Source: Rhizophlyctis rosea (Eukaryota > Chytridiomycota > Chytridiomycetes > Rhizophlyctidales > Rhizophlyctidaceae). From it: a stretch of 64,000 nt of DNA. The position numbers and the translations under genes are program-made. This document shows, one piece after another, positions 10,124-23,300 of this stretch (positions are counted from its first letter, which is position 1; every line of letters starts with the position of its first letter). The stretch covers positions 13,291-77,290 of the forward strand of contig JADGJC010000054.1 in assembly GCA_027596075.1 (NCBI GenBank), given 5' to 3'. The notes below the pieces were generated by a model. It was not told the DNA's origin. It did no database searches and saw only the letters and a list, made by a program, of their open reading frames with translations.

Positions 10124-12692
10124 TTACAAGCATTGGGAATACTAATCAAAGAAGGCAACAAAAAAGAGAATCAGCCAAAATGAAAACCAGAGACGATATT
10201 CGCAAAGGCAGACCACAGCAGAGAAGATGCGGACTGCTGCCTTGCATGATACATACCCAGTCATTCGAGTACTTGCACGTACTTCCCGTAGCACAGCATG
10301 TTGCACCCGTCCATCCGATGCCTCCGCATTGAGCATATTTGGCGGCGCAATTAGTCACAGGCGGGATAGTCAAGGTGGTGGTGGTGGTGGTTCTGCCTGT
10401 CGTCGTCGTTGTCGTGGTGGTGCTCGTGCGGAGCGTAGTAGTAGTTGTTGTTGTTGTGGGAACTGTTGTCGTCGTGGTAGTTTTGGTAGTGGTAGTGGTA
10501 GTTGGTATTGTTGTTGAAGTCCTTGTGGTGGTTGTGACCGTTCCGACGACACATTGGTAGTACTGAGATTATTTTAGAAATGTTAAGGGGGATGCGAGTG
10601 GACGGCCGACAAACAAGGAAAGGTTTCGTATACTCACGTAAGGATTTTGGTTATTGCAAACGGATCCCGCTGCACAGCAGGTTGGACCTGTGTACCCGAT
10701 TCCGCCGCATTGACCGTAGAGAGCGGCGCACGCGGTAGGAGTGGCGGTTGTCCTGAATCATCAAGGGGTGCAGGGTGAGTCAAAAATTGCCTTTAGCAGA
10801 GCTTTTTGCCTCTAGAAGTATCTCTGAAATCTTACGTGGTGGTAGTCGTTGTTATTTTGGAGGTAGTTGTGGTTGTTGTGGTACGGAACGTGGTAGTAGT
10901 TCTGCAGTGAGAATGGAAAGGCTTAGCAGATGCTCATGAAACTTGAGACAATCTCTTACTTACGCGGTGGTAGTAGTAGCAGTAGTAGTAGTTGTTGTTG
11001 TTGTTTTGGAAGTAGTGGTGGTTGTGGTAGTTGTCGGAACTGTTGTTGTCGTGGTGGTTTTGGTGGTAGTCGTGGTAGTGGTGGTTGGGATTGTCGTTGT
11101 TGTAGTAGAAGTCGTTGGAACAGTTGTTGTCGTTGTGGTAGTGGTTGGGACTGTTGTGGTGGTGGTTGTTGGAGTAGTTGTTGTGGTAGTAGTGGTTGTT
11201 GGAGTGGTTGTAGCAATAGTAGTTGTTGGAAGGGTTGTGGTGGTAGTGGTGGTTGTCGAGAGGGTTATAGTGGTGGTTGTGGGCTCGGTTGTCGTCGTGG
11301 TGGGCACTGTTGTGGTGGTAGTAGGTGTGGTGGTTGGAATGGTTATTGTGGGTGTCGGCGACTCTGTGGTTGTCGTGGGCAGAGTGGTTGTTGTGGTGGT
11401 AATGGTGGGAACAATTGTGGTCGTTCTGAAATGAAAATTCCGTCAATATCAATCCCACGCCACGCATTCATCAAGATCGGCTTGAATTCTACACTTACGT
11501 GGTACTGGTCGTATTGCGGACCGGAGCGGCGTACAAGTCATTACCCGGGAAGTATTGTGCCAAAACGTTTGTCTGAGGAGCCGTTGTGACCCCATTGACA
11601 GGCTCGACGCTGAGTCGCAATTCCAACTTTTTAGGACGCAAAATCACTCATAAGCAAGCAATAGTGAAACTTTACCTGTACGTCGAATTTCCCGATGTGC
11701 GGCCAGCAGTCCACCAAGTAAAGCCGATCCACGCATCCGCATTCGCCTCCAAATACCGTCCAACGGAATCAATCAGACCGTTGCAAGAGGGGTCAGTAGA
11801 CACACCAAACTCTGTCAAAAAGGCCTTGCGGTCATTGGCCTTCAACCACTCAGTTGCAGGTTGGAGAACTTCCTCAGGAGTGTGAACGCACGCCGCGTCG
11901 GTGCCGTTGTAGGATTGATCAAAGAACTGTTGCATGTCAAATGCAATGTTGCCCCACCAGTCGCTGGTCTGGAGAGCGTAGTCGGCATTACCGCTGGAGA
12001 CCCAGGAGTAGGCTCCTGTTCCTGCTGCACCGGGGACGAGAATGAGGTTTTGGGCACCAGTTGAACGAATTGCATCGATCGCAGCTTGTGCAGCGGTCCA
12101 CCACTGTTGAAGGGTGAACGGTTTGAGAACTGGGCCAGAGGCCTGACACAAGGGGAGGGATAACTTACCACATCGGTAGGAATGTCATTGGGAGCGTTCA
12201 TCAGGTCGAATATGACGTTGGGATAGTCTTTGTACCGCTGCCCAAGCCTGACCCACAACTCCGAAAAGGACTCTATGGGTTCATCGACACCAATCACCTT
12301 CCCATTGTACCGCGCAAAGTTGTGAGGCTCAATGATGACGTGAATCCCTCCATTTTCGAAGATGGCAGAATCAACCCATTGATCTATCGGAGCAAGATAC
12401 CTACGAGCTGAGCGATCAGTGGTCCCGGACGACCTCGGGAATCAAAAAGAGAGACTTGGTCCCACTTGACTTACGTTTCATCCACCCATCCACCTGCCTT
12501 GGGTTGCGCCAGCTCCCAGGAAAATGGAATACGGAATACGTTCAAGCCGAGCTTCGACCAGTACGGGATAGTCGACAAAGTAGGGGCAGCACCAGACTCC
12601 AAACCAACTTCGTTGACACCACCATATTGAACAGCTGCAGATGCCAACCCCGTGAAGGACAACGCAGCAAGGACCCTTGAAAATAACATCAT
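10124..12692 (-). CDS. GH5 cellulase-like protein with Thr-rich linkers and two CBM1 domains
   Basis: Nine exons on the minus strand: 12692-12475, 12400-12169, 12103-11676, 11609-11499, 11425-10964, 10901-10836, 10752-10638, 10562-10257 and 10141-10124; 651 residues. Order: signal peptide ([19 protein letters not shown]), GH5 catalytic domain ([55 protein letters not shown]), a Thr-rich linker near 200 residues, a CBM1 ([13 protein letters not shown]...YYYQC), a second Thr linker, and a C-terminal CBM1 ([13 protein letters not shown]...WYSQCL). The last 18-nt exon completes the second CBM1. Family members cut beta-1,4-glucan outside the cell, and CBM1 binds crystalline cellulose. The domain best resembles subfamily GH5_5. 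Odd: the NEP acid/base motif reads MNAPND, so the catalytic Glu is Ala142, while nucleophile Glu248 is kept. It may be inactive, a binding protein, or a sequence error. Confidence 0.88.
10338..11425 (-). repeat. Low-complexity ACN (Thr) trinucleotide tracts
   Basis: The linker-coding exons consist largely of ACC/ACA/ACT/ACG codons with scattered Val-Pro, Ile-Pro and Ser. The plus strand is therefore almost pure G/T. On the opposite strand this makes long open frames of Val or Gly/Cys, which are artefacts. Such tracts tend to vary in length between strains and carry dense O-glycosylation in secreted cellulases. Confidence 0.8.
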
Positions 12693-13927
12693 GGCTAGCC
12701 TTTGACTGTCAAGCTCTTTGAGCTGCCGAGCCGTCCCCTATTCGTTTGAACTCTGAAGGGAGAGGGGCCTACGGGGTGAAGGTCCTTTTGAATGATGGCC
12801 TTTTCAATTGTGGGTTGAGAGCTTCGGTCGCACACAAAAATTGGCACTCACTCCGACGACCCACCCAGCCTCATCAAAACAATCTCCACAAGAGTAAATG
12901 TGGAAGGAATAGCTAAGCCTCCAGTTTTCGAAGGAATGCACGTTGCACAATGTAGCACATGGTGGCAGCCACGCCTGCCTTATAAGTTGGGTAGGCAACT
13001 CTGTTAGAGCTACAAACGCTATTCTTAGAGTTATAAGCCTTGTACACGGCTTTGCGCAAGCCCACCTCCACAACTGCAGGTGTCACTGAGTGACCATTGT
13101 GTTCCGCTGTGTTCCGCGCTCAATTGCTGACATAAGCTTCTCGGCCCGAGTGTCCGACAGTAGGAACGCTCAACTTCCAAGACCGCAAAGCGAATGCGAG
13201 CAGAGAAGGGAATGGGCGGTGGTGTTTAGCATTCCCCAATGGTGAAGAGGTTGATGACGATGTGGAATGGAGCGAGTTTGCACTTGTGGTGTGGAAGGAT
13301 GCGGCACGAAGCGGTCGACGCACAGTCAAAGACGACAGAACTCGCTCACCAAGAATTGAATTCACCTACTCATCAAGGTCATTGCCATGCCTACCAGCAT
13401 GGAGCCCGCAGGTCGGCCAAACCAACAGGTAGAATGACCTAACGATACACGTGTAGCATGTAGATGATCCGTAGTAATACAGCCCGCGTGAGTCATCTGG
13501 AAAATGGTCATCACTCAACGCAAACTCAATTATTCAAGGCTGCGTTTCGTACAGCATCCGGCGCTTTGATGTTGCTCCATCAAGTGATAGTAAGTTTGAC
13601 GTTGAAGATGACTGGTTCGGATAGTTGCCTTCGGGAGGCCACACTTACTCGATGGAGTATTGGTGCATGCGCCAAGCGGTAGAGATGGCTGAGGAACAAG
13701 AAGTAGGGGCTGAACGCACTATCTGCAACCCCAGCTTTGCAGAGCTGTTATTGTCCAATGTTGAACTGTACAAATGTATATGCGTACCTGTTCCTCCGTG
13801 ACGTGGTCAGAGATAGCTTTGTTTAAAAACATTTATGAGGTTTGGTGGCGCTCACAGAGCTTCTTTTTCCCCGTATGTCCCTTCTCTACATAGCAATTCA
13901 CCGTTTTAGCAGTAGCTATCTAATTAT
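12693..13927. other. Intergenic region, no gene seen
   Basis: This is the upstream flank of the GH5 gene and the downstream flank of the 179-residue protein gene. A TTATAA at about 12980-12985 could serve the GH5 gene but is roughly 290 bases from its ATG. No coding exon, tRNA or repeat was recognised. Confidence 0.35.
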
Positions 13928-14543
13928 CTAAACAAACCGCAACTCCCTCACACTACTCCGATCAACACTTCCAAAAGACAGCACATACGCCACTAACAGT
14001 ACGGCAAACTTCCTGTAATCCCATTGAAACGTGCCCAACCTTGACGATGCGAACTGCATGCCCTCCAAGTTACATTCGAGAATTCCATTTCCTTTCCAGT
14101 CGATAAGGATTCTGGAGCCAAATTCGGAGTTCCATACGATTTTCAGTTCGGAGATGAGACTGGCGGATTCTTCGTAGATGGTGGAGAAGGAGAGGTTTAG
14201 GCCTTGTTTGCGCGCCTGCATGCGTTGGACGAGAACCGGAATGTCAGTGCAAAGTCCAGAAGCAGTAGGGAGGCGCTAATGTGCAACTCACCGAAAACTT
14301 AAATCCCATAGTGATCTCCTTCTTCACGCCTCCAACGCTCGAGAAGGAACCACCCGTAACCTTTGCGTGTTTATGGAGAACTTCTACTGCACCAGGCAGT
14401 TCGGCGTTCAGGAAGTTGTTGGATTCTTGTGGGGATTGAATGGCGTAGGCTGATGATGAGCCGATGAGGCGGGCGAGTTGGGCGTAGCGGAAGGGGACGA
14501 CGTTGGGGTTGTACCCGACCATTTTGCTCATGTTGAAACCCAT
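13928..14543 (-). CDS. Unknown 179-residue protein
   Basis: Two exons: 14543-14292 and 14215-13928, with a 76-nt intron (GTGAGT...CATGCAG) that joins in frame with no remainder. The start MGFNMSKMVGYNPN was chosen as the first ATG. The middle carries a beta-rich stretch (ELKIVWNSEFGSRILIDWK, then GNGILECNLEGMQF) that loosely recalls tubby-like/LURP-one folds, but I cannot confirm that. Near the C-terminus is a hydrophobic stretch, KFAVLLVAYVLSF. There is no signal peptide. Two clean exons, a consensus intron and non-random composition make it likely real. Its function is unknown. Confidence 0.6.
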
Positions 14544-16253
14544 GGTGGATGGATGGTGTGCTGAAGGTTATGTGAAAGGTGTTGGGTGGAATTTGTTTAG
14601 TGACTTGCTTGATGATGGAGGATTATGTGGTCGGTCTTTGTCGCTATTTATGTGCTCTTGAGAAAAGAGCAGTTTCAGGTGGGATGTCATCAAGCGGCAT
14701 TGTTTCGATAGTGATCACAACGTGCATGAATCAAAGTAAGCAGTATCGGCACTTTCCCCTCTCCTCACCCGTACCTAATGTTGAAACCTTTCCCCTGCAC
14801 AGCCCCATTTGTACTTGTGATGACCCGCAATTCTCCACAGTGAAGCTGCTTCAACGCAACATCACCTCATGAAGGGCAACTCTACCGACCTTGCAGCAGG
14901 AGGAAAACGAGATAGTATTGCGGTCGTCCTCTTGCCAGACCTGCTCCACGGGAGAATTTCGACTGCCGCAACCCTGCTGGCCTTCTACCAAATATTCTTA
15001 CGCTCCTTTCCCACCAAGTCATCACGCGACCAAGGCTATCTCCTTCCCAACCTATAGTTTTCGGGATGGTGAGCACGCACACCTAATTTCATTTGCAAAC
15101 GTGGGTTGCACCATACGGAGACCTCCGGGTCCGGAAGTTCCTGCGTCTCGGACGCGGCTCAGAGTGCTGCGGACTGGTGACACACGTATACACTCCGAAA
15201 TGTTTACATTTCCACGGTGCAAAGTTGGAATGCGAGATCTGCAGACTGTCTGGTCTGGGTGCCTTATGGCTGTTTGGTGAGAAGGTGTGGCTCACATGAG
15301 TCACCTCATTGCTAGTGTTCTTACAGGACGGGGTGATGTCCTAGGTTTGAAAGTCATATCTGATTATTGGAGATAGTGGATTCCGTCTGCGTCCATTGAA
15401 CACGTATGAGATCGTATTCTTTTTTGGTTAGGTATTTGGGAAGGCATCATGCTCCGTAGCGCCCACGAAGACTTTGCTCTTGGTGCGTTTGAAAAGATCC
15501 CAGCCATACACTCGTGATGTTCAACTAACCAAGACTGCCATGGCACGACTGGCACGCGTCCAACGGCAGAATGCAAAGTTATTGGAAAACGAAGATTGTT
15601 CGAAACGGCTGAAGTGGCTGAATCCTAATGAAGCTCGAGTGATCTGCCGGACATTGTGGGCACATGTGGGACGCGACGCGACACATCTCAAGAGTCGGAG
15701 AATCTGAAGCAAAAAAACGACACAAATGGATGGAGTTGCATACAGAATGGAATGCATATGGGGTTATTTACCATAGGCATCTGCGGACGAATATCATTCT
15801 TGTCCATCGAGATGGGAGATCCAGAGCGTATGTTGGCAACCGTCAGGTAATTTGTGCATACCTTGCTTTACTGAAGTCAACAACAGCTGTGCATAGCGTT
15901 GTGCAGTTGTCGCAAGCAATGGGAATCGCTATCCCTTTCGTGTGTAGAGGGTCATAGCAGGACGAAAAAGGATGAGTCTTTCTTTGCCTTGTAAACATCT
16001 CATTTCGGAATTTCGTTTTGCTCATCACTGTGGAGAGAAGCCAACTATTTTTGCTACTTGTTCAACCTTTCAACTTTCAAATGCTCAAAAGCAAAGGTGT
16101 GCAATCACAGCCTTTCCCGACATCCCGTCCCTTTGAAGCGTCCACTGTATGACATTAATCTTCCACGCGGTATCAAACGGCCAAAAGTAGACTATGGGCC
16201 CTTCTCAATAAAATGTTTTGCCTGATCATAACGCCCGCCATCTTTTCTGCTTC
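14544..16253. other. Intergenic region, no gene seen
   Basis: Only short open frames with no family resemblance or consistent splice sites occur here. No repeat or RNA gene was recognised in these 1.7 kb. Confidence 0.4.
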
Positions 16254-17342
16254 CTAATCTTTCTCCCTCCGGGCCCTCATCATACTTTCCTTCCAACTCC
16301 ACCCACCAAAAATAGTCACAACCAGATACAGAACTCCACACCACACCACCAATGATGTAATCCAGGTTACCATGGTCTTATCTCCGAGGAATCCAACGGG
16401 AACTTCCACCACGTAGTTCCCAGATGGTGTCAAATACTGATGGTTCGTTATGGAGTCGGGAGACATGAAGCGTGTCGGGATCACGGTGTACTCTTGCGGG
16501 GGTTCGGAGAATAGGAACCGGGAAAGGGAAGGAGCTGGATATGAAGGTGGCAAGTAAGTGTGTAGAATTGTCGGATGGGGTATTGTGATGTTTTCGTGAG
16601 TTTGGTAGTAGTGGGGTGAGGGACGGTGGTATCTGATATGGAAAGGTATTTCGATTGGTATTGCTGTGTGGTTTTGGATCGTAGGCCTAGCGGAGTGTTA
16701 GTCGACAAGATTGAAGTGGGACCCACACAAGAAGGAAGAACACAAAGTCCACGTTCGGTTGTCAGAGTTGCTTTTCATCGCTTTTGGAGCATCCAACTTG
16801 CTCAGCCGAGTGTAAGTCGCTGATTCCACCAGAAGCAGGGCTGCCTCATTCTAACGGGAAAGCACCAAAAACACGTACCTCGTACTTTCTTCTCCCCAAG
16901 CACTTCCCCGCACTTGAACAACAACCACAATCCGCCCCTCCCTCCAGTCTCTTCCAAGTTGCGCTTGAGGACTCCAAACCGGAGCTTCCAAGTCAACGTT
17001 ATCATTCCACACACTGCGGCGTCCCTCAGTCACACCGCTCGAACCCATTCCCATCACCCCAACCCCAACCTCCACACCCAAACCCCAAGTCCGCCTTTGT
17101 ATCTCATTACGGTCAACAAAGAATGAGACTGGCAACTGGAGCGCCAATATGTAAAGAGATTCAAGGATAGGGAATTCAGAGCAGTTATAGTGTGTGGAGG
17201 GCAGGGACGTGCAGTTTGTGGAAGGGATATGGGGAAGGTGAAGGGTAAGTTTTGGATGAAAACCTGCTGGGTGGGCGAGGGTGATGGGGACTGCAGAGGA
17301 GTGCGGAGTAAACATTTTATGGCGTGGACGAAGTAGGAGCAT
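16254..17342 (-). CDS. PIG-X/PBN1-like subunit of GPI mannosyltransferase I
   Basis: Two exons: 17342-16879 and 16686-16254, with a 192-nt intron (GTACGT...CGCTAG), 298 residues. PIG-X (PBN1 in yeast) is an ER membrane glycoprotein that stabilises the PIG-M mannosyltransferase adding the first mannose to GPI anchors. Family marks: GFHPKLTLHLP, a Cys-containing loop, VSFFVDRNEIQ, VDLEAP, and after the splice IPIEIPFHIRYHRPSP, the typical Pro-Ile-His-x-Arg-Tyr motif. The protein ends with one membrane helix, TWITSLVVWCGVLYLVVTI, then a short basic tail (cytosolic in this family). The splice was chosen because it alone joins the two conserved halves. The start is uncertain: ATG at 17342 or the next in-frame one at 17315. 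No clear signal peptide is seen, as in yeast PBN1. Identity rests on motif pattern, not alignment. Confidence 0.75.
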
Positions 17343-20300
17343 GAATAACCATGCTTGACCATGTATAGTTATCCGGGAAAACTGTAGGGTGGAATTGTGT
17401 AAGGTTAAGGCCGACAAGTTTTCCACACTTAACAAGATTGCAAGATCCCTAAGCGAAAGTTGTAAAAGAATTTAAAAGGGAAAGGGGGACGAGAACACCA
17501 AGAATGTTTGTTGGAGCCTGGAGATTGTGTTCGTCCTTCGCTGATCAACGATTCCATCAACTAACCACGTGCCGCCGATATCGTAGCTAAATCACGTCAC
17601 GCCAGCTAAATTGGGCCAAGATCTGCCACATTGGACTAAGAGGAAACCTAACGTTCCATGGAATCAATTCCATGCTCAATACAAAGCGAGCTGGATTGCA
17701 CTTTCGGACGACCACTAACAGTGGACATTGCAAAGCCTTAATGAGAGCCCCCCAAAAACGGCAACCTGCCCCAACTATCCGTGCTTGCTCCGAGGCAAAG
17801 TCTAAAAATGAATCACACACAAGTCTCACACAATTCCGATATTGGTTCACACTCCACCAGCAGAAAGGCGTACTGATTAGTTAGTTGTTAATTTCAAACC
17901 TCCTCTCCATTACGACTGGCCACAGATCAATTCATGTAACATGTTCGGTTTCCCGTTAAATTTAGTGCAGCACGAGCGAAACTATCCTTTTTAACTGTTT
18001 TGCGCCCCCAGTTCTCTCAACCTTGCGAAGTTCTACAAAGAGAATCACTCTAGATTGGAGCGTGAATGCAAAGAGTGTTGAGTGATAGCATCATTCAGTG
18101 CATTCTGAACTTTCCAAGTTTGATCACGATTGCTTGTTGTTAGGTGAATTTTTCATGCCGCCTGCAGCTTGGAAGGAAAGGGAGAATTTGTTGATCGGAC
18201 GCAGTTTCTGACAGGTTCTGTTAATTTGGGACGCTGTATTGGAGCGGGATCTGGTTTTGACCCCGAATGTTGAATTTGCTATGTTTATCACTGATATGTT
18301 GATCGCCGCGGAGTGGGAGAGGGCTGCATTGTTCGATCTTCGAATGCGCCGATTGAATTGACGGTGATCTATGTATGGCCAGTGCGGCTGTGTTGAGATC
18401 TGCTAGATTTTGTAAAGAAACCAATCATATTCGATCCCGAGCTGAGCTTTTAGCGGGTGGAGATCCCAAAGGAATGCGAAGTCCAGCTGAAAGACCCATC
18501 CAAAGAAAACACGGCAAAAGCTGAAAAGTCTGAAAGAGCTGGCAGCTCTTATTCAACTCCATTCATCAGCGTGTGCGCCGCACTCCTTTTTGGCGGAAAT
18601 AGTGATTCTCAGGAAGGCGTGCGATGCGCAATTCGTCAGGACTTACGGATCAGGGAAACAAAAAACGAAGTGCGCAGTCTGCAGAGATCAGGATCGTGGA
18701 GTCATTGTTTATGACTTTGACGATGGGATGGGTTTAATCTATTTAATTTGACGACATCCTCAGATTGTGCCGAAAGCATAACGCATATCTGAGTAACTCA
18801 TCCGGGTGCTTCCACCCCAGCGCAGCTCTGGAAGGAAAAGGTTCAAATTAGATATTGCAGTATTACGGGCATCTGTGATGTATATTAAGGGATCATCCGG
18901 CAGGAAGACCATGCCACGTATGACTTGGCCATACACTGGGCATGATGGACATGAGTCAAGCTTCTTTTTGCGCCAATCTATATAGACTTGCTAGATTCGG
19001 TAGTCAAACGGTTTGATAGCAGCACCAAGCTAATTTCCAACGCTTGGATAACCTAAAGGAGCCTGGAAGCCTCTTACGCCATCCAGGTCTCAAGTCACCA
19101 ATTCGTATCGGAATAATGAAACGTGAGGAGAGGAAAAGTGATGTGATATGACGGCAACTCAAAATGCAAGCACATACCTTCGAAGTCAATCACTTGGCCA
19201 ATTTTGTGACTGAAGATGAACATGCTGATAGATATGCCTTGGTGAATGGGGAGGTTGACGCCTTCACTCAGCACAATCAAAAATGACCATAGCAGGAACG
19301 GTCGTGGCATAGTTGGATTGCATTTCGTTGATCCACAAAACATTCAGAGCTGTCGCACAGGACGCCAAATGGTCAGAGGAAGACGTGAAACACTTGCTGG
19401 TGCGACGGATGACAGGTATGATGATTTGCAGGGTAATCTCATAATAGTAATTGACTTACTCATATCTCTCAGCGGCATACGGAAGTTTTGTGTGTGTGTT
19501 GCATTAATCGTTGGCACTGGCCCTGCTCGGTTGCAAGACGGATCACTACCTATTTGCCCTGTCTGGCGAAGCTGACTGCTCACGAGTTGCAATCAGTGCC
19601 ATATTGGCGATCCCAGCCAATGCCCGCCACATCCGCATGGATTGAGCCGGGAGTCCAATCACCCTTTTTGCTTGAGGATGCCAAGGTATGCCATACTAAG
19701 GTCCAAAAAGGTTTCAAGATCGTCGGGTTCCACCAGTGAGGGTAATGGAGTGCAGTTTACCCACTCCAGCCATTCGATTTTTGATGTTGAATGTAATTGT
19801 GAAAGAGGTGTATGGGCACTAGTCCATATATGAGATTGCACCTATGGCACCAATGGAGTTTACATAGGAGACGTAGGAGCACGGCTGACGAAAGAAAGGA
19901 AGTTCATCGACGGATCGTTCGGGCGACTATGAGATACTCACTCGATTAGGCGGCGATATTGAAATTCCTGCAAAAGCAGATGATCCTGCGAGGTTATTCA
20001 AAATCGGACGGCGCAGTCTTCGATTCGATGCCATTTGTGAAGTGTGCCATCATGAATTTACTTGGGCATGGGCGAGAGATGCCGACCAATGCAATGAAGT
20101 GTCCATGACCGACTATGACCGGCACCGAGAAACCGTGTAAGCGAGATTGAGTTCAACTGTATGTCACATAACACGATATCAGTGATGTACTGTAGAGTCT
20201 ATGGCTAAGCACCTGGCCCGAGCAGTATAAACCCTTTTTCTTTCGCCTAGTCCGTTCAATTCGCTGCCCACGAACGGCAGAGCCAAAAGGTCGGTTTGGG

Positions 20301-23300
20301 GCATAGAGTTCGATCCGGTCACTTGGTCGATGTGAAGCCTGTGAAAACCAAGCCCAAATGCCACAATGGCTCACTTGCATTTTGCTGGATGCGCAACGCT
20401 ATGGCGTGTCTCCTTTTTCGGTTTTGTGAGTTACGTGGGAAGTCGACTCGAGCACAAATGATAAGCCTCGGTTTTGAATCATCAATTGGGCGCATGGATA
20501 GTAGGCAATCATTGTATGGGGTTTGAGCAAATGTGTTCATGGCTGCCGTTTGGTTTTCAATGTCGTCATTAGACCGAATTTGCGGGATCATGAATGGGCT
20601 AAACATAGTGCTGACCTTGTGCATCAGTGAGAGTTGGTGAGGGTGAGTCAGTGTGTGCTCCCCACTGGCTCAACGTTCACGACCTCTTCCATCCCAAGAA
20701 GTACCAAGAAGTGTGGCATCCATTCAGCATACCTGATTCATGCCCGTGGTAACGAAATGGGAGAACAGGACATTGCCGCTAGAATTTGTTCCAACCTTTT
20801 TTACCTATCAGAATTCGACTCACTGAATGGGCGTCCACTGGCATCACTTGTCGCTCAAATCATCAAATGGAGTGGATGGATCTCATAGCGGGTGCTGTAT
20901 TCGAGATGCATCTACATAAGTGATACATTCCTTACCTTGCCTCCAATCTCTTTTTGCCAACGTAGCTAAAGTGGCGATTTGTATGATCGAGCTCAACTGA
21001 AGCAAGGGATTCGCTGAATACCTTGAAGAACTAGTCCGTAAACACCAACGCATTTGAATTGTTTTTAAGTTGCCAATATGGACCTCACCAGCATCTACAT
21101 CGGGGTATCAATTTTCTACTGTGCCGCGTCAAATTTCCGACGGCCGTCGAATGGGTACCTTTTTCTGCCGCTCTTTCGGCATGGAGGACCCACAGATGGG
21201 TGGAAGAAAGGGAAGTGCTTTGTTTCAAGGGCATAACCATGACGAAGGTTGATTAGCGACATCCGCGACTGGTAAAAGAGTACCAACTTAGTTGCCGATT
21301 GCCCTTTGACCCAAGCCTGCTTTTCTCTTTTTCGCACGTTTGTTGATTCAGAGTACGAGTCTTCGAGAAACATGATGAAACTTGAGATTTTAACTGATTT
21401 TGGCGGGGCAGGTGAGGGCGCGTCCACGGCAACCGCTCCGCGATCTGGATCATCCCCTTCTCCAATCACGAAAATGGATGTTCAAAAGCCAAAAACCGTG
21501 TTCAGGTCGTCCGGATACTGCACGGATACATGTTCATGAACCCCTGGGGGGTACTAATAGTTAATGGTTGAGTTGGATCATGTAGTAATCGGGATCAATC
21601 ACTTTACCCCAAGTCTTCTCTTTAACCAGCAAGATGAACAATGATTATTGTAAGGCAGGGAATCAATGACTTAACCATCATTTGACTTGCCTAAATAGGG
21701 ATTCCGTGATGACATATTCTGATTGCTGTTTCACATCAACACTTCGTCAAGAAAGTGACGATAGGGCAAAGTTTTATTTTTCCGTTTCCAGCCGATCTAT
21801 ACCGTTGCTGGCGAGGAAGGCACCAAAAAAGGGTCATCCACTGAAGAACCGGTTCCAAATTATGGAGGAGAATTCCTTGTCTTGACTCGTCCACTCATCA
21901 TTGCAATCTGTCAGTCAGGGCTTTATTAAGTAGGGTGCCCAACTATCCAAACTCCATTCTAGCACCCGGCGTCTCAGAGATTGGTGGGCCATACAATCGT
22001 TCCTGGCTGGTCAAAACTGTTGTGAGATTCGAGACAGTAAGTGGGGTCGGATCACGTCTTTTGACTATAAATGTCAGGCAAGCGGTCCGGCGGCTTCTTC
22101 GCGAGTTATTCGAGTTGCACGATGTCAAACGCTTTGCGAGTTTCGCAATGCCGAATGCTGCAAAGACTTGTAAGGGTTTAGTGAGGACAACCGCTCGCAA
22201 TAACCGCTTCTTGCCCCTTGGTGTACACTTTTTGGCCCGTTCAGCATGGCTTGAGGGTGCATCTTCAAGTTTTAAACAGTGAATAGGAAAAAACCGACCC
22301 CACTACACAACACCGTCAATGCCGATGACCAAAACAGGTTCAACTGGATGTTTTCTGTCTTCTTCCTGATGCGGAGTGACGCAGTCAGACCACCTTGCAA
22401 GAGCCATCGGACTCACCTCCATGGCAATGAGTCAGCATGGGCTGTTCGAGTATTTGGGTGGATTTGGCGACAGGTCAAAATGAAAGTCGCCTTACCAGCT
22501 CAGGTGCACTACAGATTTACGCCGAATGGGTGATTCGCGTGCCTGCATTTGCGACACCGTTGTTGGATCATGAATTACGTTGCAACAAATCGACCCTGAT
22601 CTTGGATGGCCCGCCGGAAATCATGAGCCCACCTGACTGGGTCGTTTTATGCACAAACCACACCGTTCTGATACGAGTCCCAAACTGTCCTCGATACTTC
22701 AGATGCCCATGACTCACTTGGTCCCATCATATTGGAATAGAAGCAAAGGAGGCCGCCCGAGGCGAGGATATCAGAAGGAATACATTCTTGCATCAGAAGG
22801 ATACATTCTTGCCGTCCTTTCAAATTTCTTTTCTTTTCCTCGGGGCTTTTGACAGTTGACGACTGGTCTCCGGACTTGGGCCGCGGAGGGGGGAAGCGTG
22901 ATGCACGGCTATATGATCTTTTATTGTAAGGGCCAACGTGCATCAACAAGGAAAGTACAGAAGATGGCATCAAGTGCCCTTGTAGCTGATCCGAATTTCC
23001 GTCATAGCAGTTTTCTTTTGGGTACGTCTCACCACGTTGCTCAACCGATCCAACTTCCATAGCATGACCTTGGTCGTAAGAACATGACGTCTCTTTCTTT
23101 AATCAGCAATATCGAGAATATACGAAGCAGGAAAATCATTTGGCGGGAAATTGCGCGAGACCATGGGCCCGGGGGTCTCTTGGGCACCAACGGTAGGTTT
23201 AAACTTTGTGCTGAGTGTGGTTGAAAGGAACAAGGAAGTCAGTAGAAGACGGGTCGACTTGCAGGTATGTCCAAACCTCGCCTGCTGTTGTCGGGCCTCA

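Noticed and set aside
10339..11434. Long plus-strand open frames rich in Val or in Gly/Cys/Ser opposite the cellulase linker
   Set aside because: They are the complement of ACN Thr codons of the minus-strand linker; they have no start context, no domain and are interrupted by the real gene's introns.
12143..12168. A 26-nt intron in the GH5 gene that would keep frame
   Set aside because: It is too short for a spliceosomal intron and would add a segment not expected between PTDV and WWTAAQ. The acceptor at 12104 gives a normal 65-nt intron and a product that fits the family.
20300..20330. GAGTTCGATCCGG resembling a tRNA B box
   Set aside because: No matching A box or cloverleaf could be folded around it, and no other tRNA-like signal is near.
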